DNA of 18,813 bases from CAZWUW01 sp964636895 (lineage in GTDB: Bacteria; Bacillota; Thermincolia; Thermincolales; CAZWUW01), in the NCBI GenBank assembly GCA_964636895.1, contig CAZWUW010000059.1:1-18813 (forward strand). Direction: 5' to 3'. Below are positions 7,072 to 14,254 of the stretch, in pieces; position 1 is the first letter of the stretch, and each line of letters begins with the position of its first letter. The position numbers and the translations under genes were made by a program. The notes under the pieces were generated by a model. The model worked only from the letters and a program-made list of their open reading frames with translations. It was not told where the DNA came from and did no database searches.

Positions 7072-9345
7072 TTGGCTAAAACAATTAATCAAGGAAAAGA
7101 AGAACAAAAATATGAAATCATCGGTATCGCCATGCTAGCCTTTGCCATACTTTGTTTTGTCAGTCTGATGACCGACACCACCGGCCTGGTGGGTGAATAT
7201 GTAGAAATATTTCTCAAGGGATTAGCGGGTGAAGGAAGGTATTTGTTTCCGCTGGTACTAGCTTTTTTTGGTGTAAAACTGATTATGGAGCGGAAACGGA
7301 CCAAATCAGGTTCTCACTTAGCTATTGGCTTTGCTTTCTTTGTGCTGATTCTGACTTTTCTGCATTTACAGTTACCGGATAAGGATTTGTTTGAGGCTGG
7401 TCTGGCCGGCAAAGGCGGTGGTATTATTGGCGGGACTCTTACTTTTCTGCTGCTGGGTGCTTTTGGTCGGATAGGCACATATATAGTCTGGACAGCACTG
7501 CTGATTATCAATCTGGTGTTGATTACGAACATTTCCTTCCTGACTATTATGGGGTTTTTTTCCAAAGGCATGGGCCGGGTTTGGGGCAAGACCAGAGAAC
7601 AGGTAGCCGACTTTATTTTTACCGAAGAAGATGATGATACCATACCGGCTGAGGAACCTGAACCCAGTAAAAAAACTCCTTTGCTTATTGACAGTAACAT
7701 TTTTGATTTTCATCGGACAAAGGAAATTGATGAAGAAATTACCGAAAAAGAGCAAGAACTTCCCAAAATCAATATTTACCCGGAACCTATTGAAAAAGTC
7801 ATTGCTTTTGAAGAAGCCCGGGAGCGAAAAAACGATACAACCAAGAACAGGACCAAAATTGAACCGTCAAAAAGTGAAGTTATGCCTGATAATAATAACA
7901 GTGGTTTTAACTTGCCCTCCCTGAACCTGCTTTCGAAACATGTAAAGCTAAAGAATTCCCGGATGAACAAAGATATCACCGAAAATGTCAGGATTCTGGA
8001 GGATACGCTGGCTAGTTTTGGTGTTAAAGCCAGAGTAACCGAGGTGTCCAGGGGACCGGCAATTACCAGATATGAATTGCAGCCGGCACCCGGTGTCAAA
8101 GTAGCCCGCATTGTCAGTCTGTCCGATGATATTGCTTTGAGCCTGGCGGCACCGGGGGTACGCATTGAAGCCCCGATTCCTGGTAAAGCAGCGGTAGGTA
8201 TCGAGGTGCCAAATAAAGAAATCGCCATGGTACATGTGAGAGAATTATTGGAATCGGAGGATTTTGCTAAGCCTCTTTCCAAGCTTACTATTGCCCTGGG
8301 TAAAGATATTGCCGGCAACCCTATCATTGCCGACCTTGCTCAAATGCCGCATATGCTTATTGCCGGGGCAACCGGTTCCGGCAAAAGTGTCTGTATGAAT
8401 ACTATTATCACCAGCATCCTTTATAAAGCCAAACCGGATGAAGTCAAGATGATCATGGTCGACCCCAAGATGGTGGAACTTAATACTTATAATGGCATAC
8501 CCCATCTGATTTCACCGGTGGTGACCGACCCTAAGAAAGCGGCCTCGGCACTAAGGTGGGTGGTCAAAGAAATGGAAAACCGCTATGAATTATTTGCCCG
8601 TACCGGTGCCAAAGATATTATCCGTTATAATAAAGCAGTAGCAAATAAAAATATTGAAACAGAAAAAGGTTTATTACCGGCTATTGTCGTCATAATTGAC
8701 GAGTTGGCAGATTTAATGATGGTTGCCCCGGCTGACGTCGAAGACGCTATCTGCCGGCTGGCCCAGATGGCCCGGGCAGCCGGGATTCATCTGCTGGTAG
8801 CTACCCAGCGGCCTTCCGTTGATGTTATAACCGGGCTAATTAAGGCCAATATTCCGTCCCGGATAGCATTTGCGGTTTCATCTGCTACTGATTCACGGAC
8901 AATTTTGGATATGGCCGGGGCAGAGAAATTGCTGGGGAAAGGCGACATGCTGTTTTTTCCGGTGGGCGCGCCAAAACCAATACGGGTTCAGGGTGCTTTT
9001 CTGTCGGACAAGGAAGTGGAAGCCCTGGTTGATTTTTTAAAAAAACAGGGGCAGCCTGAGTTTGCGGAAGGTGTTATCCAGGTTGAACAACAGTCGGCTG
9101 TGCAACCACCTGAGGACGATGAATTATTTACAGATGCCGTGCGGATATTAATTGAAAGCGGGCAGGCATCTATTTCCATGCTGCAGCGCCGGCTGCGTAT
9201 TGGTTATGCCAGGGCGGCCAGGCTTATTGACATGATGGAGGAGCGGGGGATTGTCGGCGGCTATGAAGGCAGTAAACCTCGGGCTATTTTAATGACACTT
9301 GACCAGTTTCAGCGTATGTATGAGCAGTCAAAGCAGGAAAATTAA
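7072..9345 (+). CDS. spoIIIE: DNA translocase SpoIIIE/FtsK
   Basis: This 757-aa protein pumps chromosomal DNA through the closing septum, including the sporulation septum. The N-terminal region (about 15-162) has four to five membrane segments. An acidic, Glu/Pro-rich linker follows (about 185-290). The RecA-like motor has Walker A GATGSGKS at 432-439 and Walker B VVIIDELADL with D543/E544. The last ~75 residues form the winged-helix gamma domain that reads orienting DNA motifs (LRIGYARAARLIDMMEERG). The length is close to B. subtilis SpoIIIE. The start is TTG at 7072, set by GAGGATGGTGA (7055-7065); no nearby ATG gives a complete first membrane helix. The BMP lipoprotein gene follows after 31 nt with no terminator. 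FtsK and SpoIIIE are not separable by motif; synteny behind tepA–ylzJ favours SpoIIIE. Confidence 0.95.
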   Translation: MAKTINQGKEEQKYEIIGIAMLAFAILCFVSLMTDTTGLVGEYVEIFLKGLAGEGRYLFPLVLAFFGVKLIMERKRTKSGSHLAIGFAFFVLILTFLHLQLPDKDLFEAGLAGKGGGIIGGTLTFLLLGAFGRIGTYIVWTALLIINLVLITNISFLTIMGFFSKGMGRVWGKTREQVADFIFTEEDDDTIPAEEPEPSKKTPLLIDSNIFDFHRTKEIDEEITEKEQELPKINIYPEPIEKVIAFEEARERKNDTTKNRTKIEPSKSEVMPDNNNSGFNLPSLNLLSKHVKLKNSRMNKDITENVRILEDTLASFGVKARVTEVSRGPAITRYELQPAPGVKVARIVSLSDDIALSLAAPGVRIEAPIPGKAAVGIEVPNKEIAMVHVRELLESEDFAKPLSKLTIALGKDIAGNPIIADLAQMPHMLIAGATGSGKSVCMNTIITSILYKAKPDEVKMIMVDPKMVELNTYNGIPHLISPVVTDPKKAASALRWVVKEMENRYELFARTGAKDIIRYNKAVANKNIETEKGLLPAIVVIIDELADLMMVAPADVEDAICRLAQMARAAGIHLLVATQRPSVDVITGLIKANIPSRIAFAVSSATDSRTILDMAGAEKLLGKGDMLFFPVGAPKPIRVQGAFLSDKEVEALVDFLKKQGQPEFAEGVIQVEQQSAVQPPEDDELFTDAVRILIESGQASISMLQRRLRIGYARAARLIDMMEERGIVGGYEGSKPRAILMTLDQFQRMYEQSKQEN

Positions 9346-9376
9346 TTAATTAGGTCGATATGGAGGACAATCATTA

Positions 9377-10591
9377 ATGTTTGCCAAGATTTTTAATATT
9401 ACCATGATAATAGTGGTTGCAGTTTTAGTTTTAACCGGCTGCACCGGGGAACGTGAAAAGCCGCCTGCGTTTGATCAAACCGGTACGGATATTAAGCGCA
9501 CCAGGGTCGGGATGGTGCTGGCTCCACCCGGTAAAGGGGATATGTCGCTGAATGATGCTGCGCTAGCCGCTCTAAAAAACGCCGAAGAACAGTTAGATAT
9601 TGAAATGATGATTTTTGAACCAAAAGGTTCGGTCAAAAATATGAAAGCTTTAAGTTTGGCTAATGATAAAGAATCCCTCAGTTACCTGGCGGAAAATAAT
9701 TTTGATTTGGTAATTGCCCTGGGTGCCGGGATACAAAAGGATTTGGCGGAAATAGCCCCGGAATACCCGGATATCAGGTTTGTCATAATTGATGGCTTAG
9801 TGGCCGAAACAGCTAATGTATTGAATCTTACTTTCGCCTCGGAAGACAGTGCCTTTATGGCCGGTGCTGCTGCCGCAAGTTTAACCAATTCCGGCTTTGT
9901 TGGCTTTATCGGCGGCAATCAGATGGAGGCCGAAACCGGGCATGAGAACGGATTTGCCCGCGGGGTGCAGTATATTAATATGACTGAGGGGAAACAGGTT
10001 AAAGTGCTGGTAACTTATGCCGGAGTAACCCCGGAGGCAGTAAAAAATCCGGCAAGGGGTAAAACTCTGGCCTTGCAGCAATATCAGGCCGGTGCCGATA
10101 TTATATATCATAATGCCGGGCAAAGCGGGATGGGCGTATTTCAGGCCGCTGTACAAATGAAAAAGTGGGTAATCGGTTCAGATAAAAATCAAAATAGCAT
10201 TGCTCCCTGGAACACCTATGGTAGTTCTGTGAAAAAAGTGGAAATCGCTGTTTTTGATACCGTTAAAAATCTGGTGGCCGGCAAATTTACTGCCGGTACC
10301 GTGACTTATGGATTGAAAGAGCGTGGCGTTGCTTTTATTCCGGGTCAGACAATACCGCCGGACATAGCGGCAAAGTTAAACTATCTGGCCGGACTGGTAG
10401 CAGGTGGCAAGGTCGTGGTTAGTAAGGTTACCATACCCGACGGATTAAAAATCCTTAACCTGAATGTGCCGGTGGATTATAGCAGACAAAGCACGCCTGG
10501 GGCGAATGGCGGTTTACAGGGAACTTATCCCGGAACTCCGGGTGCTGCTTTGCGTCAGCCTGGCAATCAGCCTGGCATTATTCAGCAGTGA
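9377..10591 (+). CDS. BMP-family (PnrA/TmpC-like) substrate-binding lipoprotein
   Basis: The 404-aa protein begins with a lipoprotein signal ending in the lipobox LTGC (Cys22), so it should be anchored outside the membrane. A periplasmic-binding-protein domain of the BMP type follows (about 40-345). Family-like features are TRVGMVLAPPGKGDMSLND, NFDLVIALGAG and GFIGG. In known cases BMP proteins bind nucleosides for an ABC importer (PnrA, YufN). No permease or ATPase gene is nearby, so it is an orphan here. The C-terminal ~50 residues are Gly/Pro/Gln-rich low complexity (TPGANGGLQGTYPGTPG), which most relatives lack. TGGAGGA (9361-9367) precedes the ATG. It is probably transcribed with spoIIIE. 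The next gene converges, 12 nt away. Confidence 0.88.
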   Translation: MFAKIFNITMIIVVAVLVLTGCTGEREKPPAFDQTGTDIKRTRVGMVLAPPGKGDMSLNDAALAALKNAEEQLDIEMMIFEPKGSVKNMKALSLANDKESLSYLAENNFDLVIALGAGIQKDLAEIAPEYPDIRFVIIDGLVAETANVLNLTFASEDSAFMAGAAAASLTNSGFVGFIGGNQMEAETGHENGFARGVQYINMTEGKQVKVLVTYAGVTPEAVKNPARGKTLALQQYQAGADIIYHNAGQSGMGVFQAAVQMKKWVIGSDKNQNSIAPWNTYGSSVKKVEIAVFDTVKNLVAGKFTAGTVTYGLKERGVAFIPGQTIPPDIAAKLNYLAGLVAGGKVVVSKVTIPDGLKILNLNVPVDYSRQSTPGANGGLQGTYPGTPGAALRQPGNQPGIIQQ

Positions 10592-10603
10592 CGGAAGAAA
10601 CTA

Positions 10604-11656
10604 TTAAGCTTTATTATTAATACATGCTGAACGGATGAGTGATAGAATAAAAAAAATGGCAATATACCCGAATATTGGGTAAAGGTAAGTTACCAACCGC
10701 GCAAAACCAAATTGACTGAATAACAGGGCACCAATCATAATTAGGAAAACGGTTTTACGATAAGAGCAACCGGTTAATTCTGTTAGTCTGGTACTGAGTC
10801 CGAACAGGTTACCGATTACTGTAGTGAAGATTTCCGCCCATAATACAAAAATATAAACCGTCAGCAGTAGCGGAAAGCTTTCTCTTGCTACCATAAGCAT
10901 GGGGACTTGATAATTGACTGATGCCGGATATTTGGCCAAGAGGGCAAAGTTCATGGTCAGAGCCAATATGCCGAGCATAGTTCCGCCCAGCAGACCTCCA
11001 ATAATTAAAGTCCGGCCGCTGGTCATTTCTTTGCCCAGCGGTGCTAATATCGGAACCGAGAGTGCCAGGTTAAAGGCCAGGTAAGTTCCGGCTGACAATA
11101 GCCAGTTAGGTGCTGCCGGCCGGGCTGCGGGCCAAAAGTTACCAAGGATGACCGGTAATTCTGTCAGGTTCATTACCGGTAGCGAGACAGTTAATCCCAG
11201 GATAATCATTACCGGTACGACAATCATGTTAGCCCGGATTATCCCCGAGAGGCCAAACATTACGGTGATTAAAGACAGCGCCAGTGTTAATACGGTACCA
11301 GCAAAAGTGGGGAGACCCAGATGCTCATGAAAAATTGCACCAGCACCGGCCAGCATTACACTTAAAGTACCAAAAAGAAAAAATGTCAGCATAATGTCCA
11401 TTAGCACGCCAAGTTTTTCTCCACAGGCGAAGATAATAAGCTCTCTATAAGAGGCAGCCTGTAAGCGTTGGCCAAGGAAAAGCAAAAGTACACCTAAAAA
11501 TGCAAAAAGCACTGTGCAAAAAACTAATCCCCAAATTCCCTGCAAACCAAAAAGAGTAAAAAACCGCAGGATTTCCTGACCGGAGGCAAAACCAGCACCT
11601 ATAACAGTACCGATATAAGTAGCCGCTATCTTTAAGACATTTTTTGTTTCACCCAT
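10604..11656 (-). CDS. YkvI family integral membrane protein (putative transporter)
   Basis: This ~350-aa protein has about ten membrane segments. It begins with KIAATYIGTVIGAGFASGQE, the glycine-rich first helix characteristic of the YkvI group, which is distantly related to amino-acid/sodium symporters. The substrate is unknown. Two ATGs lie two codons apart. I chose the inner one (11656) because GGAGGG (complement of 11665-11670) sits 8 nt upstream; from the outer ATG (11662) the gap would be only 2 nt. It is convergent with the BMP lipoprotein gene, with only 12 nt between stop codons and no clear shared terminator. It diverges from the CxxC protein gene at 11785, and the two may share regulatory DNA. 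Confidence 0.88.
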   Translation of the reverse strand: MGETKNVLKIAATYIGTVIGAGFASGQEILRFFTLFGLQGIWGLVFCTVLFAFLGVLLLFLGQRLQAASYRELIIFACGEKLGVLMDIMLTFFLFGTLSVMLAGAGAIFHEHLGLPTFAGTVLTLALSLITVMFGLSGIIRANMIVVPVMIILGLTVSLPVMNLTELPVILGNFWPAARPAAPNWLLSAGTYLAFNLALSVPILAPLGKEMTSGRTLIIGGLLGGTMLGILALTMNFALLAKYPASVNYQVPMLMVARESFPLLLTVYIFVLWAEIFTTVIGNLFGLSTRLTELTGCSYRKTVFLIMIGALLFSQFGFARLVTYLYPIFGYIAIFFILSLIRSACINNKA

Positions 11657-11697
11657 GGCCATGGCCCTCCATAAAATCAGTTTTTTTTAAATTTATG

Positions 11698-11711
11698 TTG
11701 TTATTTAACAA
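11698..11711. promoter_or_regulatory. Perfect 14-bp palindrome between divergent genes (possible operator)
   Basis: TTGTTA-TT-TAACAA is a perfect inverted repeat in the AT-rich space between ykvI (minus) and the CxxC protein gene (plus). Read as TTGTT-N4-AACAA, its geometry equals that of CRP/FNR-family sites (five-base arms, four-base spacer). It is 4 bp shorter than the Rex-type TTGTTAA-N4-TTAACAA site. The centre lies about 50 bp upstream of the expected start of the plus-strand gene and about 48 bp from the ykvI start codon. The regulator is not identified. Confidence 0.35.
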
Positions 11712-11742
11712 AAAAAGTACAGTAATATTTGCTAAATTAAGT

Positions 11743-11748
11743 TATAAT
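11743..11748 (+). promoter_or_regulatory. -10 element for the CxxC protein gene
   Basis: A consensus TATAAT lies 36 nt before the ATG at 11785. No good -35 hexamer is found 16-18 bp upstream (the sequence there is near CAGTAA), so an activator may be needed. This fits the palindrome upstream, but that link is inference. Confidence 0.45.
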
Positions 11749-11784
11749 ATGAATTGAAAAATTTATAGATAGGAGGGATGCATA

Positions 11785-11979
11785 ATGACTATTACCAAGG
11801 AAATGAGTATCGGGGAAGTGGTCAAAAACTATCCGCAGACAGTAGCGGTATTTAAGATTCACGGCATGGGCTGCTTCGGATGCGCCGTGGCCCGGTATGA
11901 AAACATTTCCGAGGGTGCCGCGGCACACGGGATTGATGCAGATACGCTCATTAGAGACTTGAACGAAGCAGTAAAATAG
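11785..11979 (+). CDS. DUF1858 / hybrid-cluster-protein-associated redox disulfide domain protein
   Basis: This 64-aa single-domain protein starts MTITKEMSIGEVVKNYPQ and contains the signature GMGCFGC (Cys-x2-Cys, about residues 31-34). The helix AVARYENISEGAAAHGID follows. This is the DUF1858 fold, described in anaerobes as a domain associated with hybrid cluster (prismane) proteins and also related to the N-terminus of the ScdA/RIC iron-sulfur repair proteins. The two cysteines may form a redox disulfide or bind metal. No hybrid cluster gene is in the window. AGGAGGG (11771-11777) sets the start. It is a single-gene unit ended by a long hairpin. Confidence 0.9.
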   Translation: MTITKEMSIGEVVKNYPQTVAVFKIHGMGCFGCAVARYENISEGAAAHGIDADTLIRDLNEAVK

Positions 11980-11983
11980 TATT

Positions 11984-12024
11984 ATAATAAAGCCGTTATT
12001 CAACTTGAATAACGGCTTTATTAT
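11984..12024. terminator. Bidirectional terminator hairpin overlapping the SIR2-like gene
   Basis: AATAAAGCCGTTATTCAA (11986-12003) is followed by one C and then its perfect reverse complement (12005-12022). Two more A-U pairs lie outside, giving a stem of about 20 bp before loop strain. A- and T-rich outer arms make it work in both directions. It lies just past the CxxC gene stop on the plus strand. On the minus strand it contains the final codons and stop (11996-11998) of the SIR2-like gene. Confidence 0.85.
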
Positions 12025-12979
12025 TGACCCATGCTGCCAAGTATTGACCGGTATTATAAAAAGAATCATTATAAATCTGACGGAAGCCTAAAAGCTTGGC
12101 CTGGGGGCCGTTGACTATGGTAAGGCCTGGTTTTGGGGCGGCCATTTGCCAGGCAAAATCGAAAAGCTGATAGGTCAGGATATCTTCTTCCGGCAGCGAA
12201 TAACCGATAAATATTACCTCCTTGGCATTAGCCAGTCTGTCTAGGGCTAAAAACCATAATTGTCGCATAAAAGGCAGAGAATATGATTTAAAAAGAGTCG
12301 GGGCAATCACTAGGTGTCTTAATTGCCGGCATTTACCGCTGACATTATAGCATGCCTTGCAGACCGGTCTGGGCTCTCCGGGCAGGGGATGTAAGGTAAA
12401 GGAATGGGAAAAAAAATATGTCCGTTTACATGATGGGCAAAAATACAAATTGATGGAACCATGCAGCTTGAGCACCGGAAGTTTGGGATGCTTATTCTGT
12501 AAATCACAATATTTGGGAGCATATTCTACCGGTAGCATATAATCAGGATCTATTTTACGTGCCTGCAGAGCCATTTCCAGCACCAGATCGTAATTAAAGG
12601 AAATTATTAGATCTCCGGCTTGCAGCAGATCCAAAAAGTTTTGATAAAGTTGTGGATTGGCATTGCTTTTTTCTGTAGTTAACAGTCCAGTAAAGCAGGC
12701 CAGTAATAGTTCTTCATAACATTCCAGTTCTTTATAATCAGTGTCCGGATAAGGGCGGTACATTCTAATAAGGTCCAGTCTGCTTAAGATTTCTTCAAAA
12801 CTGGCTGTTTTTATCCAGTTCGGTTTTTTGGGAAAGAACGTATTTTCCAGCCAATTCTTTAAATTTTGGATTTGAGGACAATTATTTTTTTCATAAAAAA
12901 TCTGTGGTAGAACACTCTTGGTTAAAGGAGCACCGCTTGGCGCGGAGAAACCCGAGCCTAGGACAAAAACCCTGGCCAT
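11996..12979 (-). CDS. SIR2-like NAD-binding domain protein with four-Cys motif
   Basis: This 327-aa protein has a Sir2-type Rossmann fold. The N-terminal nucleotide loop is VLGSGFSAPSGAP (6-18). ISFNYD (126-131) has Asn129 and Asp131 at the positions of the sirtuin QNxD motif. LKLHGS (170-175) places His173 as the catalytic histidine. IGYSLPEED (258-266) closes the site. CPSC (181-184) and CKAC (207-210) form a likely zinc ribbon. Such stand-alone SIR2-like proteins are diverse; some are NADases in anti-phage defence, others are uncharacterised, and classical deacetylases have a different spacing. Nothing nearby completes a known defence system. AGGAGGTGG (complement of 12984-12992) fixes the ATG at 12979. 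The reading frame stays open a further 222 nt upstream, but that part does not look coding. The 3' end lies in a terminator hairpin. Confidence 0.85.
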   Translation of the reverse strand: MARVFVLGSGFSAPSGAPLTKSVLPQIFYEKNNCPQIQNLKNWLENTFFPKKPNWIKTASFEEILSRLDLIRMYRPYPDTDYKELECYEELLLACFTGLLTTEKSNANPQLYQNFLDLLQAGDLIISFNYDLVLEMALQARKIDPDYMLPVEYAPKYCDLQNKHPKLPVLKLHGSINLYFCPSCKRTYFFSHSFTLHPLPGEPRPVCKACYNVSGKCRQLRHLVIAPTLFKSYSLPFMRQLWFLALDRLANAKEVIFIGYSLPEEDILTYQLFDFAWQMAAPKPGLTIVNGPQAKLLGFRQIYNDSFYNTGQYLAAWVNNKAVIQVE

Positions 12980-13022
12980 ATAACCACCTCCTAAAAATCG
13001 TATCCATAAATAGCATGAAAAA

Positions 13023-13053
13023 TTGATGGGGGAATTATACACCTGATTATAAT
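13023..13053 (+). promoter_or_regulatory. Weak promoter candidate ahead of the small ORF and mnmH
   Basis: TTGATG (13023-13028) and TATAAT (13048-13053) are separated by 19 bp, longer than ideal. A TATAAT on the opposite strand (complement of 13034-13039) could serve the divergent SIR2-like gene. It also lacks a matching -35. These are the only promoter-like elements I see in the 221-bp space. Confidence 0.35.
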
Positions 13054-13067
13054 TTTTGCGGCATGAT

Positions 13068-13226
13068 ATGCTGGGCCATACACAGGTTGTAAGATTTAGG
13101 GACGAATCGGGAAAGCTATACATGGAAATCATAGGTATGAGAAGGAATATCGCAAAAGATGTCGAAGAATTAGTATTTGTAGACGGAAAGGTAGAAGTCA
13201 ATGGTAAAAGAAATATCTATAGATGA
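13068..13226 (+). CDS. Possible small hypothetical protein overlapping the mnmH start
   Basis: This is an open frame of 52 codons, beginning MLGHTQVVRFRDESGKLY and continuing MEIIGMRRNIAKDVEE. It ends at TGA 13224-13226, 26 nt inside mnmH in another frame. The residue mix (alternating hydrophobic and charged, with an EELVFVDGKVEV strand-like segment) looks protein-like rather than random. I do not recognise the family. No Shine-Dalgarno precedes the ATG at 13068. GGGAAAG (13109-13115) lies 6 nt before an in-frame ATG at 13122, which would give a 34-aa product. The overlap suggests translational coupling to mnmH, whose own ribosome site is modest. It could also be a chance frame. Confidence 0.4.
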   Translation: MLGHTQVVRFRDESGKLYMEIIGMRRNIAKDVEELVFVDGKVEVNGKRNIYR

Positions 13227-14232
13227 AGCAATTGATACAAATGCCAGTTTTATTGATGTCAGGTCTGAAGGCGAATTTGCCGAAGCCACCATTCCCGGTG
13301 CTGTAAACATCCCTTTGCTGCAGGATGAGGCACGGGCACAGGTTGGCAAAGTATATAAAGAAGAAGGGGCAGAAATTGCCAAGGAAATGGGCTTGAAACT
13401 GGTAAGCCCCCGTTTGCCGGCAATGGTCAAGGAAGTCCGTGAGATTGCCCGGCGACAGCCGGTGGTAGTTTTTTGCTGGCGCGGTGGACTAAGAAGTAAA
13501 TCATTCTCATCCGTGCTTGAAACCATGGGTATTCCGGTGACCCGCTTAATTGGAGGTTATAAAGCCTATCGGCGGTTTGTCAACAATTATTTAAACCGCA
13601 TGCTGCCGCATAAGATTATCGTGTTGCATGGGTTGACCGGTGTTGGTAAAACGGAGGTATTACAAAATCTTCAGCGGATGGGGATTTCTGCTATTGACCT
13701 GGAAGGACTTGCTCATAACCGTGGTTCCGTTTTCGGTAATATCGGTATGCCCCCGCAACCCTCTCAGAAGATGTTTGAAGGACGATTGGCGGCTGAATTA
13801 CGGAGAGTCGAGCAAACCGGCTATGCGGTGGTGGAATGTGAAAGCAGACGCATTGGACGGATTATTCTGCCCCGGTCACTGATTGACGGGATGCGGGACG
13901 GATTGCATATCCTGTTATACTGTTCTATGGATTGCAGGGTGCAAAGGCTGGTGGAGGTATATACGGCAGGGGCGGATTGTAACCGGGAAGCCTTAAGTAA
14001 AGCTATATCTGCTCTGGAAAAAAGGGTTGGTAAAGCAAAAGTTGGGGAGTTGACAGCGATGCTGCATGAAGACTGTTATGCCGAAGTGGCCGGGTTTTTG
14101 TTACAGCAGTATTATGACCCTTTATATCATTATCCGTCCGGACCGGATGCTGCATATAATCTGTCCGTAGATGCTGGCAACCCACTGCGGGCTGCTAAAG
14201 AAATTAAAGAATATATTACCAAATTAATATGA
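13201..14232 (+). CDS. mnmH: tRNA 2-selenouridine synthase (SelU/MnmH)
   Basis: This 343-aa two-domain protein has an N-terminal rhodanese domain (about 1-128) with the active-site loop FCWRGGLRS (Cys92). A P-loop domain follows with GLTGVGKT at 144-151. Family segments DLEGLAHNRGSVFG (167-180) and YYDPLYHYP near the C-terminus are intact. SelU replaces sulfur by selenium at the wobble 2-thiouridine of certain tRNAs via a geranylated intermediate, using selenophosphate. A selD gene would be needed and is not in the window. The ATG at 13201 is preceded by GGAAAGG (13185-13191). rodZ follows after 22 nt with no terminator, so the pair is probably co-transcribed. Confidence 0.93.
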   Translation: MVKEISIDEAIDTNASFIDVRSEGEFAEATIPGAVNIPLLQDEARAQVGKVYKEEGAEIAKEMGLKLVSPRLPAMVKEVREIARRQPVVVFCWRGGLRSKSFSSVLETMGIPVTRLIGGYKAYRRFVNNYLNRMLPHKIIVLHGLTGVGKTEVLQNLQRMGISAIDLEGLAHNRGSVFGNIGMPPQPSQKMFEGRLAAELRRVEQTGYAVVECESRRIGRIILPRSLIDGMRDGLHILLYCSMDCRVQRLVEVYTAGADCNREALSKAISALEKRVGKAKVGELTAMLHEDCYAEVAGFLLQQYYDPLYHYPSGPDAAYNLSVDAGNPLRAAKEIKEYITKLI

Positions 14233-14254
14233 TTATTATCGGGAGGTGAAACAT

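Noticed and set aside
11698..11711. Rex operator
   Set aside because: The arms are similar to TTGTTAA…TTAACAA, but the total length is 14 bp instead of 18, so the spacing is wrong for Rex.
12980..13201. N-terminal extension of the SIR2-like frame to 13201
   Set aside because: The strong AGGAGGTGG lies just before the ATG at 12979, and the extension has no family-like sequence. It overlaps the mnmH upstream region.
11996..13226. A complete anti-phage defence island around the SIR2-like gene
   Set aside because: The neighbours are a CxxC redox protein, YkvI, mnmH and rodZ; no TIR, HerA, Argonaute or restriction partner is present.
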